Assembly (NCBI GenBank): GCA_016208485.1
Contig: JACQXY010000060.1
Location: 44,261-108,260 of the forward strand
Length of the DNA: 64,000 nt
Direction of reading: 5' to 3'
DNA from: Acidobacteriota bacterium
GTDB lineage: Bacteria > Actinomycetota > AC-67
Shown: positions 23,404 to 33,080 of the stretch, in pieces
Layout of the letters: every line of letters begins with the position of its first letter
How positions within the stretch are numbered: the stretch's first letter is position 1
Program-made: the position numbers and the translations under genes
The notes under the pieces: model-generated
The model's input: only the letters and a program-made list of their open reading frames with translations
Databases searched by the model: none
Told to the model about the DNA's origin: nothing

Positions 23404-24335
23404 GCGCGCGCCTCCATGCTCGACCCGTAGTATGCCCCGATCGCTTCGGCCGCGCGCCCGATATCGCTCGCGTCGAACCACCGGATCCGCGGGTCGCGGC
23501 GGAACCAGGTCATCTGCCGCCCCACCAACCGCCGCGTGGCGCGAATGGTCTCCTCGACCATCTCCTCGGCCGTGGTCGCCCCGTCGAGGTGGGCGATCGC
23601 CTCTCGGTACCCGATCGCCTTCGGCGCGGTGAGCGCGGCCCGGTACCCCCGCGCGAGCAGGCCGGCCACCTCCTCGAGCAGCCCTCGCGCGATCATCCCC
23701 CGAACCCTCGCCTCGATCCTGCGCAGAAGGACCTCGCGCGGCACGGCGCGCCCCGCACAGGTTAGGGGCGCGTCGTAGCAAGCCCATCCGCGCCGGAACG
23801 ACGAGAACGGCCGGCCGGTGATCTCGATCACCTCGAGCGCCCGAAGCACCCTCCGCCGGTTCGCCGGGTCGATCTTCTCCGCCGCGCCCGGATCCTTCGA
23901 CCTGAGTCGCCCGACGAGCGCCCCGGTCTCCTCGCGCGCGAGCCGCGCCCGCACCTCGGGATCGGCCGGCGGGAACTCCAGATCGTCGACCACCGCGCGC
24001 AGGTACAGCCCGGACCCTCCGACGAGGAGCGGGACCCTTCCGCGCGCGCGAATGGCGGCCAGCGCGCTGCGCGCGGCCCGCTGGAACTCCGCCACCGAGA
24101 ACGCCTCCCCCGGGTCGCACAGGTCCAGCAGGTGGTGCGGCACCCGCGCTCGGTCGGCCGGCGAGGGCTTCGCCGTCCCCACGTCCATCCCACGGTAGAC
24201 CGTCATGGAGTCGACACAGACGATCTCCGCTCCGGCACCCGGCGCCACCGCCAGAGAGATCGCGGTCTTGCCCGACGCCGTCGGCCCGACCAGGGCGAGC
24301 GCCGGGGCCGCAGGTCCCAGCACCCCCGAACTCAC
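23391..24335 (-). CDS. miaA: tRNA dimethylallyltransferase
   Basis: 314 residues. MiaA prenylates A37 of tRNAs reading UNN codons, the substrate for MiaB. The P-loop GPTASGKT is near the N-terminus, followed by DSMTVYRGMDVGTAKP, the LVGGSGLYLRA block and FRRDPRIRWFD. Its GTG overlaps the miaB stop by 4 bp (GTGA), so the two tRNA-modification enzymes are coupled in pathway-related order. Confidence 0.97.
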   Translation of the reverse strand: MSSGVLGPAAPALALVGPTASGKTAISLAVAPGAGAEIVCVDSMTVYRGMDVGTAKPSPADRARVPHHLLDLCDPGEAFSVAEFQRAARSALAAIRARGRVPLLVGGSGLYLRAVVDDLEFPPADPEVRARLAREETGALVGRLRSKDPGAAEKIDPANRRRVLRALEVIEITGRPFSSFRRGWACYDAPLTCAGRAVPREVLLRRIEARVRGMIARGLLEEVAGLLARGYRAALTAPKAIGYREAIAHLDGATTAEEMVEETIRATRRLVGRQMTWFRRDPRIRWFDASDIGRAAEAIGAYYGSSMEARACGS

Positions 24336-25663
24336 CCGATCCGGCCGCCCGGCCGGCCGTCCAAATGGTGCGGGTGCGCCCCCGTGACGACGACCTCCAC
24401 GAGCCGGCCGGCCGGCGACCCACCCGCCGTCAGGTGAACGAGCTTGTTCGTGCGCGTGCGCCCCGCGACCCTGCGGGGGTCCTTCTTGGACGGCCCCTCG
24501 ATGAGCACCTCCACGCTCCTGCCGACCATCTCGCGGTTCCGCTCCAGCGAGATCCGCTCCTGCAGGTCCACGAGGCGCGCGAAGCGCTCCGCGACCACCT
24601 CCGCCGGCACCTGGTCCGGCATCGTCGCGGCCGGCGTGCCCTCCCGGACCGAGTAGCGGAAGGTGAACGCGGAATCGAACCTCGCCTCCTCCACGACCCC
24701 GAGAGTCCGGCCGAAGTCCTCCTCCGTCTCTCCGGGGAACCCCACGATCACGTCGGTCGAGACCGCGATCCCAGGCACCGCCTCCCGGATCCGGCCAAGA
24801 AGACCCATGTAGCGCCCCGCGCCGTAGGAGCGGCGCATCCTGCGGAGGACGGGATCGGACCCCGATTGCAGCGGGAAGTGGATGTGCTCGCACACCACCG
24901 CCGATCCGGCCATCGCCTCCATGACGTCGGCGGTGAAGTCGTGCGGATGCGGGCTCGTGAAACGCGCGCGCCTCAGTCCCTCGATCCCGTCGAGGCTCCT
25001 CAGCAAGCCGGCGAACATCGGCCGGCCCTCTCGGTCGCGCCCGTAGGTGTTCACGTTCTGGCCGAGGAGGCACACCTCCACCACCCCGTCGGCGACGAGC
25101 GCGCGAATCTCGCTCAGGATGTCATCCATCGGGCGCGAGACCTGCCCGCCGCGCACACGGGGGACGATGCAGAACGTGCACGCGTTGTCGCATCCAACGC
25201 TCACCGCGACCCAGGCCTGGAACGGACGGGCCCGACGCGCCGGGAGCGCGCTCGGGTAGACCTCCGCCCGCTCGCGGAAGTCGGAGGCCGCCGCCCCGGT
25301 GCGCTCGCGCCGGTCGAGGAGCCCGGGCAGCTCCGCCACCGCGAACGTGCCGAACGCGGCATCCACCCACGGGGCGCGCTCGAGGACGCCCTGCCCGTCC
25401 TTCTGCGCGAGACACCCACCAACCGCGATCCGGAGCTGCGGCCGCTCGGTCTTCGAGCGCTTCAGCGCCCCGAGGGCCCCGTACAGACGGTTGTCGGCAC
25501 TCTCGCGGATCGCGCAGGTCTGCAGGACCACAAGGTCCGCCTCCTCGGGCGTCGGGGCCGACCGGTACCCCCGCGACTCAAGGAGTCCCGCGATCCGCTC
25601 CGAGTCGTGCTCGTTCATCTGGCACCCGAAGGTGCGGATGAAGTAGCGACCCGGGGGCGGCAA
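24332..25663 (-). CDS. miaB: tRNA-2-methylthio-N6-dimethylallyladenosine synthase
   Basis: 443-residue radical-SAM methylthiotransferase. Three N-terminal cluster cysteines (FGCQMN, QTCAI, VGGCLAQ), the radical-SAM CxxxCxxC (CDNACTFC), and a C-terminal TRAM domain. It thiomethylates i6A37 made by MiaA. The start must be TTG 25663: the family N-terminus begins there and an in-frame stop lies 12 nt upstream. There is no Shine-Dalgarno, but TAGACT ends 6 nt before the TTG, so the mRNA may be leaderless from that point. Confidence 0.95.
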   Translation of the reverse strand: MPPPGRYFIRTFGCQMNEHDSERIAGLLESRGYRSAPTPEEADLVVLQTCAIRESADNRLYGALGALKRSKTERPQLRIAVGGCLAQKDGQGVLERAPWVDAAFGTFAVAELPGLLDRRERTGAAASDFRERAEVYPSALPARRARPFQAWVAVSVGCDNACTFCIVPRVRGGQVSRPMDDILSEIRALVADGVVEVCLLGQNVNTYGRDREGRPMFAGLLRSLDGIEGLRRARFTSPHPHDFTADVMEAMAGSAVVCEHIHFPLQSGSDPVLRRMRRSYGAGRYMGLLGRIREAVPGIAVSTDVIVGFPGETEEDFGRTLGVVEEARFDSAFTFRYSVREGTPAATMPDQVPAEVVAERFARLVDLQERISLERNREMVGRSVEVLIEGPSKKDPRRVAGRTRTNKLVHLTAGGSPAGRLVEVVVTGAHPHHLDGRPGGRIG

Positions 25664-25718
25664 AGACCCAGTCTACCGAGCCTGCGCCCGGAGCAGCCGC
25701 CCGATCCCGCGCTCCCCC

Positions 25719-26102
25719 TCAGGGGGGCGGGAACTCGTCGCCTGCCTCTCCCGCGCTCCCGACGGCCGCTTGAACGCGACCCGCCTTGCGGTTGCCGTCG
25801 GGGGAGGGAGCGTCGGGGAGGAACCGGTGACAGTCGAGCACGCTGATGCGGATCGCCGTCCTCGTCTCCCCACCCACATCGACGCACCGGAACTCCGGGA
25901 CGCACACCGGATTGATGCCGTCATCGGCCACGAACGCTCGGGCCATCGCGACCGCTTTCACGGCCTGGTTCAGCGCGCCGGCCCCGATCACCTGGACCCG
26001 CACGGCGCCGACGTCGCGAAGGACTCCGGCGATCGCCCCGGCCACGGCGTTCGGGCTCGATCGCGCGGACACCTTGAGGAGCATGACTGTGGACAGATCC
26101 AC
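25719..26102 (-). CDS. spoVS: Stage V sporulation protein S (SpoVS) family protein
   Basis: 127 residues. The core from LLKVSARSSPNAVAGAIAGV through GAGALNQAVKAVAMARAF to ETRTAIRISV is SpoVS/Alba-like. It has an unusual low-complexity C-terminal extension of about 25 residues. The GTG at 26102 is chosen for its GGGAGG at 7-nt spacing; an ATG at 26084 gives the more classical N-terminus. SpoVS affects septation and spore coat in Bacillus but occurs in many non-sporulating bacteria. Placement between rny and miaB parallels the Bacillus rny-ymdB-spoVS order, without ymdB. Confidence 0.88.
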   Translation of the reverse strand: MDLSTVMLLKVSARSSPNAVAGAIAGVLRDVGAVRVQVIGAGALNQAVKAVAMARAFVADDGINPVCVPEFRCVDVGGETRTAIRISVLDCHRFLPDAPSPDGNRKAGRVQAAVGSAGEAGDEFPPP

Positions 26103-26238
26103 GGCACCGCCTCCCGGGGGACGACGGACACCGCACAGCATAGACACTCGTGCGCCCAATTCCAAGCCATTCCGGCAGGTTATTGCGGCCGGTAAGCACC
26201 CGCCCAAATGGCAGCCCGGTGTCTCCCTCGCGGCCCCG

Positions 26239-27813
26239 CTACTTGGCGTATTCCATGGCCCGGGTCTCTCTCACCACCGTCACCTTGATCTGGCCCGGGT
26301 ACTGAAGCTCCTCCTCGATCCGCTTGGCGATGTCGCGCGCGAGAACCTGGCAGCCCACGTCGTCGAGCTGCTCCGGCTTCACCATCACCCGGATCTCCCG
26401 GCCGGCCTGCATGGCGAACACCTTCTCGACTCCAGGGTAGGAGGTGGCGATCTCCTCGAGCTTCTCGAGGCGCTTCACGTAGCTCTCCAGGGTCTCCCGC
26501 CGGGCCCCCGGACGGCCCCCGGAGATCTGGTCGGCGGTCTGGGCAAGCACCGCCTCCACCGTGCGCTGCTCGACCTCCCCGTGGTGGGACTCGATGATGT
26601 GGCAGACCTCCGGAGGCTCCTTGAGCCTCCGCGCGAGCTCGGCTCCGATGATCGCGTGCGAGCCCTCGACCTCGTGGGTGACCGCCTTGCCGATATCGTG
26701 GATGAGGGCACCTCGCCGGCAAGTCTTGACGGCATCGGGCGCCAGCCCGAGCTCCCCGGCCATGAGTCCTGCGAGGTGGGCGCACTCCACCAGGTGCTTC
26801 AGCACGTTCTGACCGTAGGACGTCCGGTAGCGCAGCCGCCCGAGCACCCTGATCAGCTCGGGGTGCATGTCGGTGATCCCGACGTTCAGGACGGCCTCTT
26901 CGCCGGCCTTTCGGATCTCGGCCTCGACCTCCCCCTTCGCCCGCTCGTACATCTCCTCGATTCGCGCCGGATGGATCCTGCCGTCGGCAACGAGCTTCTC
27001 GAGCGTGATCCTCCCCATCTCCCGCCGAACGGGGTCGAAGCAGGAGAGCAGCACCGCCTCGGGGGTGTCGTCGATGATGATGTTGACCCCGGTCACAGAC
27101 TCGAAGGCACGGATGTTCCTGCCCTCTCGGCCGATGATCCGGCCCTTCATGTCGTCCGACGGAAGCGCCACGACCGACACGGTGGACTCCGCCGTCTGCT
27201 CGCTCGCCAGGCGCTGGATCGCCAGCGTGATGATCCGCCGGGCGCGCTGCTCGGCCTCCTCGCGCGCGCGGGTCTCGATCTCCCGGACGAGAGACATCGC
27301 GTCCCGCTTGGCCTCCTCCTCGATGTGCTTGACAAGGCTCGTCTTCGCTTCGGCTGCCGTCATCCCCGCCACTCGCTGGAGCTGGCGCCTCGCCTCCTCG
27401 GCGTCCCGCTGGATGCCACCTGCGACCCTGCCCAGCTCCTCCTCACGGGCCCCGACCGCTTTCGCCGTCCGCTCGACGTCCCGGTTCCGCTGGTCGACCT
27501 GCTGCTCCCTGAGGTCCAGCGCTTGGTCCCGCTGGTCGAGCCGCCCCACTCGCCGGTCGACTTCCTGGCGCCGGCCCTTCAGCTCTTCCTCCGCCTCCTG
27601 GCGCAGGGCGAGGATCTCCCCCTTCGCCTCCACCAGAGCCTCTCGCTTCTTCGTCGCCGCCTCGCGCTCGGCTTCGGCGACCACATCACGTGCGCGCGCG
27701 ACCGCGGACTCCCCGTTCCGCCGGGCGCGCGCGCGATCCCTCGCCACGCCTGCGACGACACCGGCCACAGCTCCGATCACAGCCCCGATAACAGCCACTA
27801 GAGCGAAAAGCAT
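26239..27813 (-). CDS. rny: Ribonuclease Y
   Basis: 524 residues: an N-terminal membrane helix ([20 protein letters not shown]), a long charged coiled coil (about 30-200), a KH domain with [11 protein letters not shown], and an HD domain with HDIGK. RNase Y initiates mRNA decay at the membrane. I chose ATG 27813 for its purine-rich GGGGGCAG upstream and because it places the helix at the N-terminus; ATG 27834 adds seven residues. A 230-nt leader separates it from a promoter at 28041-28070. Confidence 0.95.
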   Translation of the reverse strand: MLFALVAVIGAVIGAVAGVVAGVARDRARARRNGESAVARARDVVAEAEREAATKKREALVEAKGEILALRQEAEEELKGRRQEVDRRVGRLDQRDQALDLREQQVDQRNRDVERTAKAVGAREEELGRVAGGIQRDAEEARRQLQRVAGMTAAEAKTSLVKHIEEEAKRDAMSLVREIETRAREEAEQRARRIITLAIQRLASEQTAESTVSVVALPSDDMKGRIIGREGRNIRAFESVTGVNIIIDDTPEAVLLSCFDPVRREMGRITLEKLVADGRIHPARIEEMYERAKGEVEAEIRKAGEEAVLNVGITDMHPELIRVLGRLRYRTSYGQNVLKHLVECAHLAGLMAGELGLAPDAVKTCRRGALIHDIGKAVTHEVEGSHAIIGAELARRLKEPPEVCHIIESHHGEVEQRTVEAVLAQTADQISGGRPGARRETLESYVKRLEKLEEIATSYPGVEKVFAMQAGREIRVMVKPEQLDDVGCQVLARDIAKRIEEELQYPGQIKVTVVRETRAMEYAK

Positions 27814-28040
27814 CTGCCCCCGACTCCCTTCCATCCGGCAGCGTTCGCCGGCTAAGGAACGCCATGCCTGGGAGAAGCGGGGGATCCCTGCCGTTGGCAG
27901 CGGATAAACGGACGAGGAACTGCGATCGAGCTAGGGAGTTGCCCTGCTCATCCGTTCCCTCGTCATCGGATTCCGTCGGGTCATGCTGCCTGAATGCTCT
28001 CTTCGGTCAAGGGATCACGGGCTTCATTCCAAGCAAGAAA

Positions 28041-28070
28041 ATGCTACGCGCCCAAGCCGCGGCAGGTCAA
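28041..28070 (-). promoter_or_regulatory. Promoter of rny
   Basis: TTGACC (28070-28065) and TAGCAT (28046-28041) with an 18-bp spacer, just below the recX stop. Transcription from here would give a leader of about 220 nt before rny. I see no riboswitch class I can name in that leader. Confidence 0.6.
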
Positions 28071-28088
28071 GGAACTTGGGAGGCCCGC

Positions 28089-28634
28089 TCACACGCCGGG
28101 GTCGACCAAGTCTTCACGCTCCGCAGGCGAGCCGGCGAGTGACCCGGCCACCCGCTCCGCGACCTCATTGGAATAGCCGCGCCTCCTCAGAAATAGCCCT
28201 AACCGCCGCACTCGGACATCCGAGGCCAACCCGGCGAGGCTCCGCGCGCGGCGGCTCCCCGCCTCCCAGGCCCGCGCCTCGTCTCCCTCGGCCTCAGCTC
28301 GCGACGCCCGCACCGCCAGATCTTGCTCCACCCCCGCGCGCGCCAGGGCCTCGAGAAGGGCCCCCGAGGACAACCCTTTGCGTTCCACCCCTTCGCGAAC
28401 CAGCGCCTCGGCGAATCGCGCGTCATCCTGGAGGCCCGATGCCTGAAGATCGCCCACGACGCGGTTGATCGTTTCGGGGTCAAACCCCTTGTCCCGGAGG
28501 CGCCGGCGGATCTCCAACGCTGATCGCTCCCGCGCCGCGAGCAGGCGGAGGGCGGCCGCGCGCGCGGCGTCCTCGCAGTCCCCGGCCGGTCGCGCCGCCC
28601 TCGGCTGCCCCGGCCCGGCGCCCGCCGCCGTCAC
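28089..28634 (-). CDS. recX: Regulatory protein RecX
   Basis: 181 residues made of the RecX three-helix repeats ([24 protein letters not shown], then [16 protein letters not shown] and [12 protein letters not shown]). RecX modulates RecA filaments. The GTG at 28634 overlaps the recA stop by 4 bp (GTGA), as in many actinobacteria, so it is translated with recA and shares its SOS control. The first ~18 residues are low complexity. Confidence 0.93.
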   Translation of the reverse strand: MTAAGAGPGQPRAARPAGDCEDAARAAALRLLAARERSALEIRRRLRDKGFDPETINRVVGDLQASGLQDDARFAEALVREGVERKGLSSGALLEALARAGVEQDLAVRASRAEAEGDEARAWEAGSRRARSLAGLASDVRVRRLGLFLRRRGYSNEVAERVAGSLAGSPAEREDLVDPGV

Positions 28635-29638
28635 TCTCCCTCTGCCGGCTCCTGCGAGACGAGTCCGAGGGCGTCTCGGATCCGCTTCTCGATCGCCATG
28701 GCGACGTCGGTGTTCTCCAGAAGGAACTGGCGAGCGTTCTCCCGCCCCTGACCGATCTGCTCCCCCTCGTAGGTGAACCATGCCCCGGACTTCTTCACGA
28801 TCCCCTGGTCCACTCCCACGTCGAGGAGGGATCCCTCCCGGGAGATCCCCTTGCCGTAGAGGATGTCCACCTCCGCCAGCCTGAACGGCGCGGCCACCTT
28901 GTTCTTCACGACCTTGATCCGGGTGCGGTTGCCGACGATCTCAGAGCCGTCCTTCAGGCTCTCGATCCTCCGAACGTCCAGGCGGACCGACGCGTAGAAC
29001 TTGAGCGCCCGCCCTCCGGGGGTGGTCTCCGGCGAGCCGAACAACACACCGATTTTCTCGCGGAGCTGGTTGATGAAGATCGCGGTCGTCCTCGACCGGT
29101 TGATGCTTCCGGCGAGCTTCCGGAGGGCTTGCGACATGAGCCTCGCCTGGAGGCCCATGTGGGAGTCCCCCATCTCCCCCTCGATCTCGGCCCGCGGCAC
29201 CAAGGCCGCCACGGAGTCGATCACGAGCACGTCTACCGCGCCCGACCGGATGAGCGTGTCGGCGATCTCGAGCGCCTGCTCCCCGGTGTCGGGCTGGGAG
29301 ATCAGCAGCTCATCGAGGTTCACTCCGAGCGCCTGCGCGTAACCCGGGTCCAGCGCGTGCTCGGCGTCGATGAAGGCCGCGATCCCGCCCGCCGCCTGAG
29401 CCTGGGCGATGATGTGGAGGGCGAGGGTTGTCTTTCCCCCGGACTCCGCGCCGAAGATCTCGACGATCCTCCCTCTCGGGACCCCCCCGATCCCGAGCGC
29501 GACATCGAGGGCGATCGATCCGGTCGGGATGAAGTCGATGTTCAGATGCTCCCGCTCCCCCATGCGCATGATCGCGCCCTTGCCGAACTGCTTCTCGATC
29601 TGCGCGAGCGCCACATCCAGCGCCTTGTCCCGATCCAC
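28631..29638 (-). CDS. recA: Recombinase RecA
   Basis: 335-residue recombinase and LexA co-protease. Walker A reads GAESGGKT (residues 63-70) where most RecA proteins have GPESSGKT; the loop motifs [20 protein letters not shown] and [17 protein letters not shown] are standard. The GTG start follows a GGGAGGGGG run. The promoter about 130 bp upstream carries a perfect LexA box. It is followed by recX with a 4-bp overlap. Confidence 0.97.
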   Translation of the reverse strand: MDRDKALDVALAQIEKQFGKGAIMRMGEREHLNIDFIPTGSIALDVALGIGGVPRGRIVEIFGAESGGKTTLALHIIAQAQAAGGIAAFIDAEHALDPGYAQALGVNLDELLISQPDTGEQALEIADTLIRSGAVDVLVIDSVAALVPRAEIEGEMGDSHMGLQARLMSQALRKLAGSINRSRTTAIFINQLREKIGVLFGSPETTPGGRALKFYASVRLDVRRIESLKDGSEIVGNRTRIKVVKNKVAAPFRLAEVDILYGKGISREGSLLDVGVDQGIVKKSGAWFTYEGEQIGQGRENARQFLLENTDVAMAIEKRIRDALGLVSQEPAEGE

Positions 29639-29762
29639 GATCCGCCCCCTCCCTCAGTACCTTCTCGAGTGCCCGGCTCCAACGCCCGCTTCCCCGTCCA
29701 CCCCTCTTCGCCGGAGTATAGGACCCGGGTCGGACATGCTCCGGGGCGGCTGGCCGTGGGTC

Positions 29763-29791
29763 ACGCTAGACGAACACCTGTTCGGTGTCAA
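29763..29791 (-). promoter_or_regulatory. recA: recA promoter with LexA box in the spacer
   Basis: TTGACA (29791-29786) and TAGCGT (29768-29763) are spaced exactly 17 bp. The LexA box CGAACAGGTGTTCG (29784-29771, perfect palindrome) occupies almost the whole spacer, so LexA binding should exclude polymerase. Confidence 0.92.
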
Positions 29792-29846
29792 CGACCCCGG
29801 TCATCCGCCGTCGACATCCCGACGCTAACCCCCGCGGCCCGGCCAG

Positions 29847-30413
29847 TCACGTCTGGGAAGAGGGGGAGGAACGGCGCCCAAGAGCCAACTCGGCCAAGGT
29901 TTCGTACCTCGGCGCAGGGCGCCCGAGCCGGCTCCGAAACAGCCTCACTCGGTCCACGTCGAACGCGCACGGGGCAAGCTCCAGGCCGGCCGGCAGCATC
30001 ACGGCGGACGGCGACATCCTCGCTACGGTGAGATGAGGGACGAAGCGCCGCCTCTCGCGCGGAACTCCGAGGGCCTCGAGCGCGGCCTCGATGCGGCCGG
30101 CCAGCCGGGCGAGGAGCCCCGCGGCATCGGCCAGCCCCACCCACAGAACGCGCGCCCGCCGCTCCGACGGGAAGACCCCCACGCCCTCCAGGCAGGTTCC
30201 GAACACGTCCTCTCCCGCCACCGCGCCGGAGACGGCGGCCGACACCTCGCCGAGGCGCTGATCGGGGACCTCCCCGATGAACTTCAGCGTCAGGTGCAGG
30301 TTGGCCGCCGGGACCCACCGGGCGCCGCGCGCGAGCGGCCGGAGCACCCGCGCCACCCGAGCGACCTCCTCCTTCGCGGGCCCCGGCAGGGCGAGCGCGA
30401 CGAAGAGCCTCAG
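29847..30413 (-). CDS. thpR: RNA 2',3'-cyclic phosphodiesterase (ThpR/LigT family)
   Basis: 188-residue 2H phosphoesterase with both HxT motifs (HLTLKF and HLTVAR). It starts LRLFVALALPGP as the family does. The only codon in the right place is CTG at 30413, overlapping the cinA stop (CTGA) and following GGAGG by 4 nt. No in-frame ATG, GTG or TTG lies near, so CTG initiation is inferred. It hydrolyses 2',3'-cyclic phosphate RNA ends by family assignment. Last gene of the pgsA-cinA-thpR run, ahead of recA. Confidence 0.88.
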   Translation of the reverse strand: MRLFVALALPGPAKEEVARVARVLRPLARGARWVPAANLHLTLKFIGEVPDQRLGEVSAAVSGAVAGEDVFGTCLEGVGVFPSERRARVLWVGLADAAGLLARLAGRIEAALEALGVPRERRRFVPHLTVARMSPSAVMLPAGLELAPCAFDVDRVRLFRSRLGRPAPRYETLAELALGRRSSPSSQT

Positions 30414-31642
30414 ATCTCCTCCATCAGGTAGAGGCGAAGAAGGTTGAGCGCGGCCGCCACCGCGAGGGCCCGCACCGTCTCTCTCTCGCCGGGAAGCCGC
30501 ACCTCGCGGACGCGCCCTCCGCGCGGCCCGTCGACGGCGAGGAACACCGTCCCGACCGGCGCCGACTGCTCCGCGGGACCCGCGACGCCCGTGGCCGCAA
30601 GGCCCACGTCGCATCCGATCCTGGAGCGCGCCCCGCGCGCCATCGCCTCGGCGACCTCCGCGCTCACCGGGCGCTGAAGGAGCGCCGGATCCACCCCGAG
30701 CGCCTCGCCCTTCATCGCCGCCGAGTAGGCGACGATGGACCCGCGGAAGTAGCCGGAGGCGCCCGGAACGGTCGTCATCCTTCCTCCGATGAGTCCGCCG
30801 GTGAGGGACTCCGCGCATCCGAGCGACCAGCCGCGCTCCCCGAGCAGGCGTCCGACCGCGCGCTCGAGCGTCTCGTCGCCGACCCCGACGACCGCCGCGC
30901 CGAGCGCGGCGCGAACGCCGGCCTCCGCGTCGTCCAGCGCGCCGGACGCCGGTGTCTCTCCGAGCGCCTTCGTCGTGATGCGCACTCGAACCTCCCCGCC
31001 CCCGGCGAGGAACGCGATGGTCGTTGCCTTCGGCGCCCGGACCCAGAGAGGTCCGAGCGCCTCGGCGACGGCGCTCTCGCTCATGCCGGCGACCCGCACC
31101 ACCCGCGAGACGATCGTCGCCCCTCTCGCCCGCCGCGTGAGATCGGGGATCACGCTCTCCTCGAGCATCCGTCTCATCTCCGACGGCACTCCGGGAAGGG
31201 CCCAGATCAGTCGGCCCCGGTGCTCCACGAGCAATCCGGGCGCGGTCCCGATCGGGTTGTCGATGACCGCTCCACCCTCGGGGACGTCCGCCTGGCGGAG
31301 GTTCATCTCCGGCATCGCGCGGCCGAACCGCTCGAAGCGAGCCCGGATTCCCGCCGCGACGAGCTCGTCGCGGCGCAGTGGGCGCGCGGCCGCTCGCGCG
31401 ATCGCCTCCCTCGTCACGTCGTCCTGCGTCGGTCCGAGCCCGCCGGTGATCACGACCACCTCGACACGCTCGATCGCCTCGGAGATCGCGGCGGCGATCC
31501 GCTCCTCGTTATCTCCCACCGCGGTGTGCCGGACGCAGTCCACGCCGGCGCGCGCGAGCGCCTCCCCGATGACCGCCGCGTTCGAGTTCTCGATCTGACC
31601 GAGCAGCAGCTCGGTCCCGACCGCGATCACCTCCGCGCGCAC
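30410..31642 (-). CDS. cinA: CinA family protein (nicotinamide-nucleotide amidase)
   Basis: 410 residues. The N-terminal MoCF-like domain (VRAEVIAVGTELLLGQIENSN, VVITGGLGPTQDDVTREAIA) is followed by the CinA C-terminal amidase domain (CAESLTGGLIGGRMTTVPGAS). The full two-domain form typically acts on nicotinamide mononucleotide or ADP-ribose and often sits beside recA. The GTG at 31642 lies 4 bp after the pgsA stop. Confidence 0.93.
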   Translation of the reverse strand: MRAEVIAVGTELLLGQIENSNAAVIGEALARAGVDCVRHTAVGDNEERIAAAISEAIERVEVVVITGGLGPTQDDVTREAIARAAARPLRRDELVAAGIRARFERFGRAMPEMNLRQADVPEGGAVIDNPIGTAPGLLVEHRGRLIWALPGVPSEMRRMLEESVIPDLTRRARGATIVSRVVRVAGMSESAVAEALGPLWVRAPKATTIAFLAGGGEVRVRITTKALGETPASGALDDAEAGVRAALGAAVVGVGDETLERAVGRLLGERGWSLGCAESLTGGLIGGRMTTVPGASGYFRGSIVAYSAAMKGEALGVDPALLQRPVSAEVAEAMARGARSRIGCDVGLAATGVAGPAEQSAPVGTVFLAVDGPRGGRVREVRLPGERETVRALAVAAALNLLRLYLMEEI

Positions 31643-31646
31643 GCGC

Positions 31647-32210
31647 CTACCGCCCGGCCGGCGTGAGCAGCCGTCGCGCACGCGCCAGGTAGTCGAGGCC
31701 CGACACCACGGTGAGAACCACCGCGAGCCACAGGATCCCGGTCGCCCCGCGCTCCCAGCCTCCGCGAAGAGGCAGGAGGAACAGCAGAACGGCGAGGAGC
31801 TGCGCCCCCGTCTTCACCTTGCCGGCGATGCTCGGGGAGAATCCCCGTCCGCGACGAACCGCCGCCCACCTGAGAGCCGTCACCGCCACCTCGCGGACGA
31901 CGATGATCCCGGCGGCCCAGAGAGGGAACCGCTCCACGACTACCAGGGCGGCCATCGACGCGGTCACGAGCACCTTGTCGGCGATCGGGTCCCAGAGCTG
32001 GCCCCCCGCCGACACGAGATCCAGGCGGCGCGCGAGATACCCGTCCAGCCCGTCGCTCGCGGCCGCGACGGCGAACGCGGCGAAGGCGAGCCAGCTCGAG
32101 GCGTCGGTGCGCTTGAGGGTGAGCGCCACGACCGGAGCCACGAGTACGACGCGGGCCGCCGTGAGCAGATTCGGCCACGGGATTCGCGTGGTCGCGGACA
32201 CGCCGCTCAC
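31647..32210 (-). CDS. pgsA: CDP-diacylglycerol-glycerol-3-phosphate 3-phosphatidyltransferase
   Basis: 187-residue polytopic CDP-alcohol phosphatidyltransferase with an intact catalytic motif SDGLDGYLARRLDLVSAGGQ followed by LWDPIADK. This is the phosphatidylglycerophosphate synthase type usually found beside cinA and recA. It contrasts with the degenerate paralogue at 5.6-6.1 kb. The GTG at 32210 lacks a Shine-Dalgarno; a second GTG nine bases downstream is possible. Confidence 0.93.
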   Translation of the reverse strand: MSGVSATTRIPWPNLLTAARVVLVAPVVALTLKRTDASSWLAFAAFAVAAASDGLDGYLARRLDLVSAGGQLWDPIADKVLVTASMAALVVVERFPLWAAGIIVVREVAVTALRWAAVRRGRGFSPSIAGKVKTGAQLLAVLLFLLPLRGGWERGATGILWLAVVLTVVSGLDYLARARRLLTPAGR

Positions 32211-32231
32211 TCTACCGGGGAAGACGGGTCG

Positions 32232-32945
32232 CTAGCGGGGATCCGTCGGGCCGAACCGGGCCCGGTACACCGACCCCGCCTTGCCCGGCGCGCCCATGCT
32301 CGTGCCGTTCACCGTCAGCCGGACGGCCGCGCCGTTCCCGGCGACGACCTCGATCGCCGATCGGCCGGCGAAGGAGCGCCCCTGGCCTTCGGCCAGATCC
32401 CCTTCGAAGGCGGTCCTCGAGTCGACCATGACGCTCAGGTGGGTTGCGCTCGTGGCAAGCACTCGGACGGTCACGCGAAGCGGGGCGAGCCGCGACGCCG
32501 CCGCCGGGCCGAGCCTCGGGCCCGCAGACGAAAGCGCCGAGAGGGACACGTCCCGCTCGCCGCCCCCGAGCACCCCGACCACGCTCGCCGCAACGAGCAG
32601 CGCGCCCGAAGCCGCGGCCGCAATCAGCCATTTCGCGCGCGGCGGCCGCTTCGCCTGCCTCCGCCGCCGGTCGAGGTGCTCGATCGGAGAGGCGTCGGGC
32701 GGCTCGTGACAGCGGGCGTAGTCCTCGACGATCTCCGCCGGGTCGAGGCCGAGGAACCGGGCGTAGGAGGAGAGGTGGCGCCTGACGAAGCCGGCATGCT
32801 CCAGCGCCTGGAACTGCTCCCGCTCGAGCGCTCGAAGGAGGTCGGGGCGGATCCGGGTCCGCCACGCCGACTCCTCGATCGAGAGGCGCCGGTCCTGGCG
32901 GGCCTGGCGGAGCCGCCTCCCGATCGGCGAGACAGAGCTTGGCAC
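32232..32945 (-). CDS. RodZ-like helix-turn-helix membrane protein
   Basis: 237 residues: an N-terminal HTH (GRRLRQARQDRRLSIEESAWRTRI...LRALEREQFQALE), a basic stretch, one membrane helix (WLIAAAASGALLVAASVVGVL) and an extracytoplasmic DUF4115-like domain. This is RodZ architecture (cell-shape scaffold linked to MreB); the position between ftsK and pgsA is conserved. GTG 32945 follows AAGGGAG at 9 nt. Confidence 0.88.
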   Translation of the reverse strand: MPSSVSPIGRRLRQARQDRRLSIEESAWRTRIRPDLLRALEREQFQALEHAGFVRRHLSSYARFLGLDPAEIVEDYARCHEPPDASPIEHLDRRRRQAKRPPRAKWLIAAAASGALLVAASVVGVLGGGERDVSLSALSSAGPRLGPAAASRLAPLRVTVRVLATSATHLSVMVDSRTAFEGDLAEGQGRSFAGRSAIEVVAGNGAAVRLTVNGTSMGAPGKAGSVYRARFGPTDPR

Positions 32946-33080
32946 TCGTTAATCTCCCTTCCCTGCGAAAGGCCGGCTCCGGCAAATGGGCAATCCGGAC
33001 CGTCCGAGAGTATAGGCCGCGCGCGCGGCTCATTCCAAAACGACATTTCGGGCGCCCGTCGGGCGCGCCGCCGCGCGGGG

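Noticed and set aside
27835..28040. A riboswitch in the rny leader.
   Set aside because: I could not match the leader to any known class; only length and position are suggestive.
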